A stretch of 45,160 nucleotides of DNA from Candidatus Aminicenantota bacterium. Lineage in GTDB: Bacteria; Acidobacteriota; Aminicenantia; Aminicenantales; Saccharicenantaceae. Below, piece after piece: positions 17,111-26,540 of the stretch. The notes under the pieces were generated by a model that worked only from the letters and a program-made list of their open reading frames with translations, was not told where the DNA came from and did no database searches. Both the position numbers and the translations under genes were made by a program. Positions within the stretch are counted from its first letter, which is position 1, and each line of letters begins with the position of its first letter. The stretch spans positions 7,250 through 52,409 of the forward strand of contig JAPKZD010000015.1 in the NCBI GenBank assembly GCA_026393975.1. Reading direction: 5' to 3'.

Positions 17111-17583
17111 GCGGCCTCGATTTCCTCACGACCCGCCTGGAGACGGCCCTCGGCTGGGGCCGGAAATATTCCCTCTTCCATTACCCGTTCATCACGGCCT
17201 GTTGCGGCATGGAGTATATGTCGGCGGCCTGCGCCCACTTCGACATCGACAGGTTCGGGGCGGGCCTGACCCGCTTTTCGCCCCGGCAGGCCGACCTCCT
17301 CCTCGTCGTCGGCACGGTCACCCACAAACTCGCCCCCGTTCTCAAGACGGTCTACGACCAGATGCTCGAGCCCAAGTGGGTCATCGCCTTCGGGGCCTGC
17401 GCCGTGAGCGGCGGCATCTACCAGAACTACGCCGTCGTCCAGGGCATCGACCGGGTCATCCCCGTCGACGTCTACATCCCCGGCTGTCCGCCCCGTCCGG
17501 AGACGGTCCTCGACGGCCTCATGAAACTCCAGGACAAGATCCAGCACCAGAAACAGGATTGGCGATGGGCCGGGAAAGCCTGA
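17107..17583 (+). CDS. nuoB: NADH-quinone oxidoreductase subunit B
   Basis: Carries the terminal cluster N2 that reduces quinone. Of 158 residues, the tandem Cys pair is C32-C33 (ACCGMEYM), with C98 (GACAVSGG) and C127 (PGCPPRPE) completing the ligand set. The start is put at 17107, coupled by ATGA to nuoA; the frame extends upstream to 17080 but this would overlap nuoA without a ribosome-binding site. The end overlaps nuoC by 19 bases. Confidence 0.96.
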   Translation: MSGLDFLTTRLETALGWGRKYSLFHYPFITACCGMEYMSAACAHFDIDRFGAGLTRFSPRQADLLLVVGTVTHKLAPVLKTVYDQMLEPKWVIAFGACAVSGGIYQNYAVVQGIDRVIPVDVYIPGCPPRPETVLDGLMKLQDKIQHQKQDWRWAGKA

Positions 17584-18050
17584 TCGACGAGATCCGGACA
17601 AAGCTCGGCGATGCGGTCGAGGGTGTCTCGGATTCTTTCGGCGACCCGGTCCTCACGGTCCGGCCGAGCTCCCTCCGTTCCCTCATGACCGCTCTCCGCG
17701 ATGCGCCCTTCGACTACGCCGTCCTTCTCGACCTGACCTGCGTCGACTTCGCGGCCGGGGAGGGGCGGTTCGAACTCGTCTATCATCTGTATTCCCTCTC
17801 CCGGAACGTCCGCTTGCGGCTCAAGGCGTCTCTCTCTGCCTCAGACCCCGTCGCCGAAACCCTGACCGGATTGTGGAAGAACGCCGACTGGCTCGAGCGC
17901 GAGGTCTTCGACATGTTCGGTGTCCGCTTCACGGGCCACCCCGACCTGAGACGGCTCCTAACCTATGAAGGCTTCGAGGGGCATCCCCTGCGCAAGTCCT
18001 ATCCCTGGCGGCTGGCCCAGCCGCGCATCCCGATGAAGGACAAGGTCTAG
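17565..18050 (+). CDS. nuoC: NADH-quinone oxidoreductase subunit C
   Basis: Peripheral-arm subunit of 161 residues, a normal unfused NuoC. The family signature is clear: FELVYHLYSL, then WLEREVFDMFGVRFTGHPDL and the ending LRKSYPWR. The ATG at 17565 is the only in-frame one giving the normal length; the open frame continues far upstream through nuoB and nuoA as a shadow. It overlaps nuoB by 19 bases and is followed at one base by nuoD. Confidence 0.94.
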   Translation: MGRESLIDEIRTKLGDAVEGVSDSFGDPVLTVRPSSLRSLMTALRDAPFDYAVLLDLTCVDFAAGEGRFELVYHLYSLSRNVRLRLKASLSASDPVAETLTGLWKNADWLEREVFDMFGVRFTGHPDLRRLLTYEGFEGHPLRKSYPWRLAQPRIPMKDKV

Positions 18051-18051
18051 G

Positions 18052-19404
18052 ATGGAGACGAGGATCCAGCGGGAAGCCCGCCCGGAGAGCATGCTCATCA
18101 ACATGGGGCCGTCGCATCCCGCGATGCACGGCACGATCCGGATCATGCTCGAGCTCGACGCCGAGAGGATCCTCAACGCTGAGGTCGAGATCGGCTACCT
18201 CCACCGCGGTTTCGAGAAGACCTGCGAGAACAAGACCTATTTCAACCTCTTGCCGTACACCGACCGGCTCAACTACGTCTCGCCCCTGATCAACAACCTG
18301 GGTTATGCCATGACCATGGAGAAAATGCTGGGGGTCGGCGTCCCCGAGCGGGCCCAGCTCATCCGCGTCCTGATGAGCGAGCTCTCCCGCGTCTCCGACC
18401 ACCTGACCTGCCTCGCGGCCATGGCCATGGAGAGCGGCGCCTTCACCGTCTTTCTCTACATGATCAAGGCCAGGGAATTCCTCTGGGACGTCATCGAGTT
18501 CACGACGGGCGCCCGGATGACGACCTCCTATATAAGAATAGGCGGCGTCCGCGCCGACCTCCATCCGGATTGGCGGGGTTCGCTGGCCACGGCCGTCCGC
18601 GAAACAAGGCGGGTCCTCAAAGATGTCTCGGGCCTCCTCGACAAGAACAGCATTTTCCAGGGCCGGACCCGCGGCGTCGGCGTCATCTCGAAAGAGGACG
18701 CCCTGTCCTACGGCTGGACCGGGCCGTGCCTGCGGTCGACGGGCATCCCCTACGATGTCCGCAAGGCCAGCCCGTATCTCATCTACGACAAACTCGACTT
18801 TGAGGTCCCGGTCGGCGAGTTCGGGGATAACTTCGACCGCTATCGGGTCCGGATGCGGGAGATGGAGCAGAGCCTGAGGCTCCTCGAACAGGTCGCCGTC
18901 CTTATCCCCGACGCGGCGCCCATCACCGGAGAGCCGGCGAACGAACCGGCCGAAGCCATCCGCGTCTCGCGGCGGCAGAAGACCGCTGCCCGTATCCGCC
19001 TCTCGCCCAACCTCGAGGGGTCCGAAAAGGCGCGTTACGCGGACCTCCTGACCTCGGACAAACCCGCCGTGCTTGGCAGCACCGCGTGCGGTGTCGTCGT
19101 CCCTCCGAAAGAGGACACCTATACCACCATGGAAGGCCTCATCAGCCACTTCCTCTTCTTCATGAACGGCCACGGCATCCGGCCGCCCAAGGGGGATGTT
19201 TACTTTTCCGTCGAGGGCGGCAACGGCGAGGTCGGCTTCTACGTCGTCTCCGACGGCACGGACCGTCCCTACCGTCTGCATCTAAGGGCGCCCTGCTTCC
19301 ACGTCGTCTCCGCCCTGGAGCCGTTGATCAAGGGCCGGCTCCTGGCCGATATCATCCCGACCTTCGGGTCCATGAACATCATCGCGGGGGAGCTCGACCG
19401 ATGA
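18052..19404 (+). CDS. nuoD: NADH-quinone oxidoreductase subunit D
   Basis: The 49-kDa-type subunit that forms the quinone pocket with NuoB. It has 450 residues, slightly longer than usual. Conserved blocks are present: NMGPSHPAMHG (quinone-pocket His), EIGYLHRGFEK, RLNYVSP, MSELSRVSDHL, and the C-terminal ending DIIPTFGSMNIIAGELDR. The last ATGA couples it to nuoE. Confidence 0.96.
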   Translation: METRIQREARPESMLINMGPSHPAMHGTIRIMLELDAERILNAEVEIGYLHRGFEKTCENKTYFNLLPYTDRLNYVSPLINNLGYAMTMEKMLGVGVPERAQLIRVLMSELSRVSDHLTCLAAMAMESGAFTVFLYMIKAREFLWDVIEFTTGARMTTSYIRIGGVRADLHPDWRGSLATAVRETRRVLKDVSGLLDKNSIFQGRTRGVGVISKEDALSYGWTGPCLRSTGIPYDVRKASPYLIYDKLDFEVPVGEFGDNFDRYRVRMREMEQSLRLLEQVAVLIPDAAPITGEPANEPAEAIRVSRRQKTAARIRLSPNLEGSEKARYADLLTSDKPAVLGSTACGVVVPPKEDTYTTMEGLISHFLFFMNGHGIRPPKGDVYFSVEGGNGEVGFYVVSDGTDRPYRLHLRAPCFHVVSALEPLIKGRLLADIIPTFGSMNIIAGELDR

Positions 19405-19874
19405 CGTTTTCCCTGTCCGCCGGGAGCGCGAAGAAAATCGAGGAGCTCGTCCGCCGCTATCCGAAGAAAGAGGCCGCTCTCCTTCCCGTCCTCCACGTCA
19501 TCCAAAGGGACAGGGGCTACATCTCGCCGGAGGCGGAGGAGTGGGCCGCGGCGACGCTCGGCCTCCCGCCCCTTCGGGTCCGGGAGGTCCTCTCCTTCTA
19601 CGCGCTCCTCCGGCGCAAGCCCGCGGGGAAGTATGTCATTCAAGTCTGCCGCAATATCAGCTGTTTTCTGGCCGGCTCCGAGGACATCGTCGGGCACCTC
19701 GAGTCGAAGCTCGGGGTCAAGCCCGGGGAAACGACCGCGGACGGCAAATTCACGCTTCTCGCGGTCGAGTGCCTCGGCAACTGCGACCATGCCCCCTGCC
19801 TGATGGTCAACGACGACGACCACGGCCCCGTCAGCAAAGATGCGGTCGACGCGATCTTGAAGGGACTCTCCTGA
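19401..19874 (+). CDS. nuoE: NADH-quinone oxidoreductase subunit E
   Basis: The 24-kDa thioredoxin-fold subunit holding the [2Fe-2S] cluster N1a. Of 157 residues, the four ligands are in CRNISC and CLGNC (CLGNCDHAPC). The N-terminal helical part has the usual LLPVLHVIQRDRGYIS. Start by ATGA overlap with nuoD; the open frame upstream is the shadow of nuoD. One base separates its stop from the nuoF ATG. Confidence 0.94.
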   Translation: MTFSLSAGSAKKIEELVRRYPKKEAALLPVLHVIQRDRGYISPEAEEWAAATLGLPPLRVREVLSFYALLRRKPAGKYVIQVCRNISCFLAGSEDIVGHLESKLGVKPGETTADGKFTLLAVECLGNCDHAPCLMVNDDDHGPVSKDAVDAILKGLS

Positions 19875-19875
19875 G

Positions 19876-21089
19876 ATGGCCGAGATCCAGGCGACGCTCA
19901 TTCCCGCTGAGGAGAATTCCTTCCGGCTCGAGGCCTATCTTGTCCGGGGCGGCTACGAAGCGGCGCGCCAAGTCCTCCTGAGCAAAAAGCCCCAGGAGGT
20001 CATGGACGAAGTCAAGAAAGCCAATCTTCGGGGCAGGCGAGCGATTCGCCGAAATATCTCTGCGTCAACGCCGACGAGGGCGAACCCGGGACCTTCAAGG
20101 ACCGGGTCATCATGACCCGGGACCCCCACCTGCTTCTCGAAGGTATCATCCTGACGTGCTATGCCGTCGGCATCCACACCGCCTTCATTTATATCCGGGC
20201 GGAATACGAGGCCATCGCACGGAGGGTCGAGGATGCGATCGACGAGGCTCTGCAGAAGGGATTCCTCGGGAACGGCATCTTCGGCTCCGGGTTCGATCTG
20301 GAGATCCTCGTCCACCGCGGCGCCGGGTCCTACATCTGCGGCGAAGAAACGGCCCTTCTCGAGTCCATCGAGGGCAAGCGCGGCTGGCCGAGGCTCAAAC
20401 CGCCATTTCCCGCCGCGGTCGGGCTTTTCCGGGGGCCGACGGTCATCAATAACGTCGAGACTCTGGCCAACGTTCCCCTGATCTTCCGCTATGGGGCCGC
20501 CTGGTTCGTCGCCCGGGGGCTGCCCCGGGACGGGGGGACGCGGCTCTTCGGCGTCAGCGGCGACGTCCAGAAGCCCGGGCTGTACGAGCTCCCGGTGGGC
20601 ACGCCGCTCCGGAAGATCATCTATGACTGGGCGGGGGGACCTGCCGGGGGACAAGCGATCAAGGCCGTCGTTCCGGGCGGGCTTTCGGCGCCTTTCCTCA
20701 CGCCCGCGGAGCTCGACGTTCCCATGGATTATGAATCCTTGGCCCATGCCCACTCCATGCTGGGTTCGGCCGGTATCATCGTCATCGGCGAGCGGACACC
20801 GATCATCGACATTCTGAAGATCGTGGCCCGTTTCTACGCCCTCGAATCCTGCGGACAGTGCACGCCCTGCCGGATCGGGACGACCTGGATCCGAAAAACC
20901 GCGGACCGGATCGGGGCTGGCGAAGGGATGCCGGGCGATCTCGACCTCATCCGGCACATCGCGGAAGGCATGAAGGGAAAAACCCTTTGCCCGATGGGCG
21001 ACGCAGCGGCCTTTCCCGTCCTGTCGATCGTCGAAAAGTTTGGGCAGGAGCTCGGGGAGACGATCTCCCGGGGAGTCGAACGGACATGA
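19876..21089 (+). pseudogene. nuoF: NADH-quinone oxidoreductase subunit F, frameshifted by a deletion in the FMN-binding loop
   Basis: The NADH- and FMN-binding subunit, read in two frames. Residues 1-54 (to KKANLRGR, about 20037) are in one frame. From about 20040 the protein continues in another as SPKYLCVNADEGEPGTFKDR and runs intact to 21089. Between LRGR and SPKYL, other NuoF proteins carry GGAGFPTGLKW and a few more residues, about 16 codons that bind FMN and NADH; these are absent here and the number lost must be 1 mod 3. The rest is normal: GAGSYICGEETALLESIEG, cluster N3 SCGQCTPCR with the fourth Cys in TLCPMGD. Either a true loss that would abolish NADH oxidation, or an assembly error. 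Neighbours nuoE and nuoH are intact. Confidence 0.85.
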
Positions 21090-22530
21090 TCACTATCCAG
21101 CTCGACGGCCGGGCGCTCCAGGTTCCGCCGGGGACGACCGTCCTCAAGGCCGCCGAACAGGCGGGCATCGTTATTCCCCGCTTCTGCTACCACCCGGCCT
21201 TCGAGCCCGAGGGAAGCTGCCGGATGTGCCTGGTCGAGATCGAGGGCCTTCCGAAGCTCGACCTGGCCTGCTCGACGGTCGTCCGCGAGGGGATGAAGGT
21301 CTGGACTTCGACGCCGAAGGTCATCCAGGCCCGCAAAGACGTCCTCGAGTTCTTCCTGGCCGACCACCCCCTCGATTGCCCCATCTGCGACAAGGCCGGG
21401 GAGTGCAAGCTCCAGGAATACTACGACCGGCACGGGCTTTTCGCGGGGCGGTTCGTCGAAGCCAAAGAAAAGAGGGATAAGAAAGTTGCGATCGGCAAGG
21501 GGCTCCTCCTCGACCGCGAGCGATGCATCCTCTGCACCCTCTGCGTCCGTTTCCTGCGCAAGGTCACGGGGACGGGTGAGCTCGGCGTTTTCGAGCGGGC
21601 CGTGCGGGCAGAAATCGGGACTTACGACGGCGTCCCGGTCGACAATAACTACTCGGGCAATCTCGTCGACATCTGCCCCGTCGGGGCGATCACGGATGCC
21701 GATTTCCGGTTCAAGATGAGGGCTTGGTTCCTTATAAAGGGACCGACCGTCTGCCCCATTTCACGCGGTCGTCAGGTCAGAGGAAGGTTTTCCGGATCAG
21801 GGCGGGGGAGAACCCTGCCGTCAACGGCTATTGGATGTGTGATTTCGGCCGGGCCGGGCGCCGCGACATCGACGAGAGAAGACATGTGCGGGTCATGAAG
21901 AACGCCGTTCCGGAGGAAGAGCTCTCCTGGCAGAAGGCGCTCGCGGATGTCGCAGCACGGATCCGGGCCGTCCCCGGGACCGAGCGCGCCGCCAAGATCG
22001 CCGTTGTCCTGAACAGCCGCCTGACCTGCGAAGAGCTGGCTTTGGCGAAGAGGGTGTTCGCCGAAAGCCTCGGCCTCGGCAAGATCTTTTTCGCCGACCC
22101 GAAGCCGGGCGCCGCGGACGGGTTCCTGCTTACGGAAGAGCGCGTGCCCAACGCCCGCGGCGTCCTCCAGGCCGGGTTTTCGCCGCGCCTCCCGGACCTC
22201 GCTGTGCTCGCGGCCGCCGAAGTCCTCCTCGTCTTCGGATCGCATCTCCTCGAACAGTTCTCCGAAGAAGCGATTTCCCGGGTCCTGGCGGGAATTCCCT
22301 CGAAATTCCTCTTCTCCGCCCACGCCGGCCCGCTCGACCGGTTGGCCGACTTCGTCTTTCCCGTCGCCCTTCCGGCTGAGAAATCAGGGACCTATATAAA
22401 TGTCAACGGTCTCCGCCAGACCTTCGGCCGGGCCGTTGAGCCGCCGCCCGGCGTCGTTCCCGAACTCGAGATCCTTGCGTGCTTGGCGACCGGTCTCGGC
22501 CTGAACACGGGAGAGCTCGATGCTGGCTGA
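21086..22530 (+). pseudogene. nuoG: NADH-quinone oxidoreductase subunit G (compact form), frameshifted by a short deletion at the N7-cluster cysteines
   Basis: Iron-sulfur subunit of complex I. The first part (21086 to about 21756) has the plant-type [2Fe-2S] ligands (FCYHPAFEPEGSCRMC, then ACST), the His/Cys N5 motif HPLDCPICDKAGEC and N4 in CILCTLC with CPVGAI. After FLIKGPTVCP the frame breaks. The continuation HFTRSSGQRKVFRIRAGENP and YWMCDFGR is in another frame to 22530. Homologues have about eight residues with two cysteines (GCSxGCN) at the break, so roughly 22 bases are missing. The C-terminal domain is a short remnant of the molybdopterin fold; the whole would be about 490 residues, a compact NuoG. 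Start by ATGA overlap with nuoF; the end overlaps nuoH by 11 bases. Confidence 0.83.
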
Positions 22531-23599
22531 TGTGCTCATCGTCCTGGTCAAGGTCGTCCTCACCCTGATCTGGACGCTCCTCCTGGCCCTCTTCCTGACC
22601 TGGGTCGAGAGAAAGGAGAGCGCGGTCCTGCAGGACCGGATCGGGGCCAACCGGGCTTCCGTCTTCGGACTGCGGGTCTTCGGGCTCTTCCAGCCTTTCG
22701 CCGACGCCATCAAGATGCTCTTCAAGGAGGACTTCGCTCCGTCTTTCTCGCAGCGATTCCTCCACTGGCTGGCCCCGGCCATGTCCTTCTTTTTCGTGGC
22801 CGTGACCATGGTCGCCGTCCCATTCGGGGACGCCGTGCGCCTCTTCGGCCGGAGGATTCCCCTCCAGGTCGTCGACCTCAACGCGGCGCTCCTTTTCATG
22901 CTGGCCATGCTCAGCCTCGGCATCTACGGCATCCTCATCGGCGGCTGGGCCTCGAGGAGCAGGTTCGCCCTGATCGGCAGCCTCCGCGGCGCGGCCCAGC
23001 TCATTTCCTACGAGGTCGCCCTGGGGATCTCCCTGGTCGGTTTGATCATGGTTTTTCCGTCGCTCCGGCTGTCGAAGATCGTCGAGTTCCAGGGCGGGAT
23101 GCTCTTCGGGTTTCTGCCCAAATGGGGGATTTTCCTCCAGCCCCTGGGCTTCGCCGTCTTCTTCCTGGCCGGCCTGGCCGAGACGAAGAGGACGCCGTTC
23201 GACATGCCCGAAGGGGAGTCCGAAATCATCGGCTTTTACACCGAATACGGCGGGCTCAAGTTCGGCCTGTTCATGTTCACCGACTTCCTCGAGGTCATCC
23301 TTCTTTCGGCCCTGGCTACGACCCTGTTCTTCGGAGGCTGGCAGGTCCCCTGGCTGGGCGCCGGAGGGTTCGTCTTCCCGTGGGGTGGAAACCTCAAGTT
23401 CGCGCCCTGGGCGGTGACCGTTCTCCAGGTCCTCAGCTTCAACCTCAAGGTCTTCTTCTTCTGCTGGCTCCAGATCCTCTTCCGCTGGACGTATCCGCGC
23501 TTTCGCTACGATCAGGTCATGGACTTCGGCTGGAAGGTCCTCGTCCCCCTGGGTGTCGTCAACATCCTGGCCACCGGGCTCATCCTGGCGGCGCGTTAG
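22520..23599 (+). CDS. nuoH: NADH-quinone oxidoreductase subunit H
   Basis: Membrane subunit linking the two arms and forming the quinone entry channel. It has 359 residues and about eight helices. Conserved loops are WVERKESAVLQDRIGANR near the N-terminus, GSLRGAAQLISYEVALG, and AETKRTPFDMPEGESE with EYGGLKFGLF. The start overlaps the end of nuoG. Confidence 0.96.
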   Translation: MLADVLIVLVKVVLTLIWTLLLALFLTWVERKESAVLQDRIGANRASVFGLRVFGLFQPFADAIKMLFKEDFAPSFSQRFLHWLAPAMSFFFVAVTMVAVPFGDAVRLFGRRIPLQVVDLNAALLFMLAMLSLGIYGILIGGWASRSRFALIGSLRGAAQLISYEVALGISLVGLIMVFPSLRLSKIVEFQGGMLFGFLPKWGIFLQPLGFAVFFLAGLAETKRTPFDMPEGESEIIGFYTEYGGLKFGLFMFTDFLEVILLSALATTLFFGGWQVPWLGAGGFVFPWGGNLKFAPWAVTVLQVLSFNLKVFFFCWLQILFRWTYPRFRYDQVMDFGWKVLVPLGVVNILATGLILAAR

Positions 23600-23606
23600 G
23601 GCAACA

Positions 23607-24074
23607 ATGCTTAAAGGCTGGCTCGTCCTGAAGGAACTTCTGAGAGGGGCGGCGATCACCGCCCGCCACTTCTTCGTCAATATGACCTTCCACACGCTGA
23701 ACCTCTTCGGTGTCCGGACGAAGAGAAGGGGAGCGGTGACCATCCAATATCCCGAGGAGCGCAAGGAGCTCTCGCCTCGCCACCGCAGCCTCCACCGGGT
23801 CCTTTCCCGCGAGGACGGCAAGCCCCGCTGTGTTGCCTGCATGCTCTGCGTCACCGTCTGTCCCTCGGAGTGCCTCTCGGTCGAAGCCGCGGAGGACGAC
23901 GACCCCGAGGTCCAGAAATACGCGGCCCGGTTCGTCGTCGACCTCAACCGCTGCTGTTTCTGCGGCTTCTGCGTCGAGGCCTGCCCGGTCGACGCCATCC
24001 GCATGGACACGGGTGAGATCCGCCTCACTGCCGAAGCCCGGGCCGGGCTCGAGCTCCCCCTGGAGAAACGATGA
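23607..24074 (+). CDS. nuoI: NADH-quinone oxidoreductase subunit I
   Basis: The 8Fe ferredoxin subunit with clusters N6a and N6b. Two motifs, CVACMLCVTVCPSEC and CCFCGFCVEACP, are complete. Of 155 residues, the N-terminal ~45 form the amphipathic membrane-associated helix region. The start at 23607 gives the typical MLKGWLVLKELLRG; the frame runs upstream into nuoH. The stop overlaps the next gene's ATG by four bases. No nuoJKLMN follow. Confidence 0.95.
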   Translation: MLKGWLVLKELLRGAAITARHFFVNMTFHTLNLFGVRTKRRGAVTIQYPEERKELSPRHRSLHRVLSREDGKPRCVACMLCVTVCPSECLSVEAAEDDDPEVQKYAARFVVDLNRCCFCGFCVEACPVDAIRMDTGEIRLTAEARAGLELPLEKR

Positions 24075-24943
24075 TCCCTCCGTACGACCGCGTCGCCATC
24101 GGCGACATCGAAGTCATCCGGCTCCTCGACGGAACGTTCCGCGTCGACGGCGGAGCCATGTTCGGCGTCGTCCCCAGGACGCTCTGGGCCAGGCGGGTCG
24201 TCCCCGACAGGGAGAACCGGATTCTTCTGGCCCTCAATTGTTTTCTCATCCGGACGCCGGAAACGACCTTCCTCCTCGACACCGGGGTCGGCCCCGACGT
24301 CGACAGGCGCTTTGTGGACTTTTATTCTGTCGAGCGGGATCCGGGGCTCTTCGGAGCGCTCGCGGAGCTTCGCCTCGGACCCGAGGACATCGACATCGTC
24401 GTCAACAGCCACCTCCATTTCGACCATTGCGGTGGGAACACTCTGCGGACGGCCGAGGGCCGATGGGTCCCGGCTTTTCCGAAGGCACGCTACGTCGTCC
24501 AACGCGGCGAGTGGGAGCAAGCCCTCCACCCCGTTGAGCGGGACAAGCCCAGCTATCTCCCGGCCCGGCTGAAGCCGTTGGGGGAATCGAAGACGCTCTC
24601 GCTTCTCGATGGAGATGCGCTGGTGGCGCCGGGCATCGAGGCCGTCCTCATCCCGGGACACACGGCCTTTCACCAGGGCGTCAAGGTCGTCTCCGGTGGG
24701 CGGACGTTCTTCTATCTCGGCGACTCCGTTCCTACGGTGGCCCACATCGACCTGCCGTACATCATGAGCTACGACCTCTACCCCGTGGATACGTTCAACA
24801 ACAAGAAAGCGCTCCTGGCGCGGGCTGCGGAGGAGGGCTGGATCTTGGCCTTCAGCCACGACCTCGGCCATCCGTTCGGCACTCTCCAGCGCTCCGGGAA
24901 ACGCCTGGATTTCGTCCCCGCGGCCGGACCGGAAAACGATTGA
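24071..24943 (+). CDS. Metallo-beta-lactamase-fold hydrolase co-transcribed with nuo genes
   Basis: A 290-residue metallohydrolase of the MBL fold. The zinc motif HLHFDHCGG has H114, H116, D118 and H119; later ligands are GHTAFHQG and the LGDSV Asp. The pattern resembles N-acyl homoserine lactonase/glyoxalase II-like hydrolases (COG0491), with no signal peptide. The substrate is unknown. Its ATG overlaps the nuoI stop (ATGA), so it belongs to the nuo transcript, where nuoJ would normally be; no redox centre is present to suggest an electron-transfer role. Confidence 0.85.
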   Translation: MIPPYDRVAIGDIEVIRLLDGTFRVDGGAMFGVVPRTLWARRVVPDRENRILLALNCFLIRTPETTFLLDTGVGPDVDRRFVDFYSVERDPGLFGALAELRLGPEDIDIVVNSHLHFDHCGGNTLRTAEGRWVPAFPKARYVVQRGEWEQALHPVERDKPSYLPARLKPLGESKTLSLLDGDALVAPGIEAVLIPGHTAFHQGVKVVSGGRTFFYLGDSVPTVAHIDLPYIMSYDLYPVDTFNNKKALLARAAEEGWILAFSHDLGHPFGTLQRSGKRLDFVPAAGPEND

Positions 24944-24968
24944 CTTTTTGACTCCGCGTCTTTATGAT
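24940..24968 (+). promoter_or_regulatory. Promoter of the malic enzyme gene
   Basis: TTGACT (24940-24945) and TATGAT (24963-24968) are separated by 17 bases, 30 bases before the ATG. A GAGGAGG ribosome-binding site is at 24985-24991. Confidence 0.6.
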
Positions 24969-24998
24969 GTATTTTCCAAAATTTGAGGAGGTTCGTCA

Positions 24999-26348
24999 AT
25001 GAAAAAAGTCTCCGTTGAAGAGTTGTTGGCCAAAGCCCAGCAGCCTTCCCTGGACGCCCCGAGGCTCCACAAGTTCTACAAGGGCAAGATGGGCGTCGCC
25101 CTGAAGTGCCGTGTTCGGGACTTCAACGATTTCGCGATTTGGTACACCCCTGGGGTCGCGGCGGTCTGCAAGGAGATTGCCGCCGACAAGGAAAAGGTCT
25201 ACGAGTACACGAACAAATGGAACAGCGTGGCCGTCATCAGCGACGGGACGCGGGTGCTTGGTCTGGGAGACATTGGGCCCGAGGCCGGCTTGCCGGTCAT
25301 GGAAGGCAAGGGGATCCTCTACAAATACCTCGGCGGGGTCGATGCCTTCCCGCTTTGCTTGGACGAGAAGGACCCTGACAAACTCATCGACATCTGCCGT
25401 GCCCTCCAGCCGTCCTTCGGCGGCTTCAACCTCGAGGACATCTCCCAGCCGAAGTGCTTCAAGATCCTCGACACCCTGCGGGAGATCTGCGAGATCCCCG
25501 TCTGGCACGATGACCAGCAGGGTACGGCCTGCGTCACGGTGGCCGGTCTGATCAACGCTCTCAAGATCGTCAAGAAGGACATCGCCGAGGTCAAGTGCAC
25601 GGTCGTCGGCTCCGGCGCCTCGGGCATCAACATCGCCAAAATGATTATGGCTGCGGGCGCCGACCCAAAAAACATGCTCTCGGTCGACTCCAAGGGCATC
25701 CTGTCCCGCAACCGGGCCGACAAGGAAACCCTCCAGACAAAGTTCAAAGAAAAATGGGACCTCTGCTTGCGGACGAACCCGCTCGGCAAACAGGGCACCA
25801 TGGCCGACGCCATCAAAGGCGCCGACGTCCTTATCTGCTGTTCGACGCCCGGTCCCGGCACCGTCAAGGCCGAGTGGATCAAGACCATGGCCCACGACGC
25901 CATCGTCTTTGCCGAGGCCAACCCCGTTCCCGAGATCTGGCCATGGGAGGCGAAGGAAGCCGGTGCCCGGATCGTGGCCACCGGCCGGTCCGATTTCCCC
26001 AACCAGGTCAACAATTCGCTCGGCTTCCCGGGCATCTTCCGCGGCGCGCTCGATGTCCGGGCCAAGACGATCACGGACGAGATGTGCATCGCCGCCGCCC
26101 GCGAGCTGGCCAAGGTCGCCGAGGACAGGGGCATCCACGAGGAATACATCATTCCCAACATGGACGAATGGGAGGTCTTCCCGCGCGAAGCCGTGGCCGT
26201 CGGCAGCAAGGCCATCGAGCAAGGCGTCGCCCGCTTCAACTACCCGGCCGACGTCCGCTTCAAGATGGCCAATGAGGCCATCCGGGCAGCCCGCGAAGAC
26301 GTCCAGCGGAAGATGTCGGAAGGCATCATCGTCGATCCGGACAAGTGA
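24999..26348 (+). CDS. Malic enzyme (malate dehydrogenase, oxaloacetate-decarboxylating)
   Basis: Oxidatively decarboxylates malate to pyruvate with NAD(P)+. It has 449 residues, a short bacterial form without the C-terminal phosphotransacetylase domain of MaeB. Landmarks are [10 protein letters not shown] (catalytic Tyr), [20 protein letters not shown], the metal-binding FNLEDI and HDDQQGTA, the Rossmann motif [12 protein letters not shown], and [13 protein letters not shown]. It is monocistronic, with its own promoter and terminator. NAD or NADP preference cannot be read with confidence. Confidence 0.93.
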   Translation: MKKVSVEELLAKAQQPSLDAPRLHKFYKGKMGVALKCRVRDFNDFAIWYTPGVAAVCKEIAADKEKVYEYTNKWNSVAVISDGTRVLGLGDIGPEAGLPVMEGKGILYKYLGGVDAFPLCLDEKDPDKLIDICRALQPSFGGFNLEDISQPKCFKILDTLREICEIPVWHDDQQGTACVTVAGLINALKIVKKDIAEVKCTVVGSGASGINIAKMIMAAGADPKNMLSVDSKGILSRNRADKETLQTKFKEKWDLCLRTNPLGKQGTMADAIKGADVLICCSTPGPGTVKAEWIKTMAHDAIVFAEANPVPEIWPWEAKEAGARIVATGRSDFPNQVNNSLGFPGIFRGALDVRAKTITDEMCIAAARELAKVAEDRGIHEEYIIPNMDEWEVFPREAVAVGSKAIEQGVARFNYPADVRFKMANEAIRAAREDVQRKMSEGIIVDPDK

Positions 26349-26385
26349 GGCCGGGTCCCGAGAGGCAAGGGAATTCGTCAGGATG

Positions 26386-26417
26386 AAGAGGGGAACGCGG
26401 GTTCCCCTCTTTTTTTT
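26386..26417 (+). terminator. Rho-independent terminator of the malic enzyme gene
   Basis: AAGAGGGGAAC (26386-26396) pairs perfectly with GTTCCCCTCTT (26401-26411) around GCGG, followed by an uninterrupted run of T to 26417. It starts 38 bases after the stop. Confidence 0.93.
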
Positions 26418-26426
26418 GTAAGCGGG

Positions 26427-26456
26427 TTGACAAAGGGTTCGCGATTGTGGTATAAA
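26427..26456 (+). promoter_or_regulatory. Promoter of the lipoprotein/L,D-transpeptidase operon
   Basis: A perfect TTGACA (26427-26432) and TATAAA (26451-26456) are separated by 18 bases. It lies directly behind the malic enzyme terminator and about 180 bases before the first start codon, leaving a long leader. Confidence 0.75.
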
Positions 26457-26515
26457 TTCCGGCTAGTTAGGTTTATATCTTACCTGGCCGGATGAAGTGT
26501 GTGACATATCCATGG

Positions 26516-26540
26516 ACGAGAAGAGCGAAAGCTCGTTTTT
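26516..26540 (+). promoter_or_regulatory. Small hairpin with T-run in the leader (possible attenuator)
   Basis: In the leader, ACGAG (26516-26520) can pair with CTCGT (26532-26536), or, exclusively, GAGC (26523-26526) with GCTC (26531-26534) closing a GAAA tetraloop. TTTTT follows. Both helices are short, so termination would be weak at best. Confidence 0.3.

Noticed and set aside
22403-24871. An 822-codon minus-strand frame opposite nuoG-nuoI and the hydrolase
   Set aside because: Crosses four clearly coding genes on the other strand and is Arg/Glu/Asp low-complexity.
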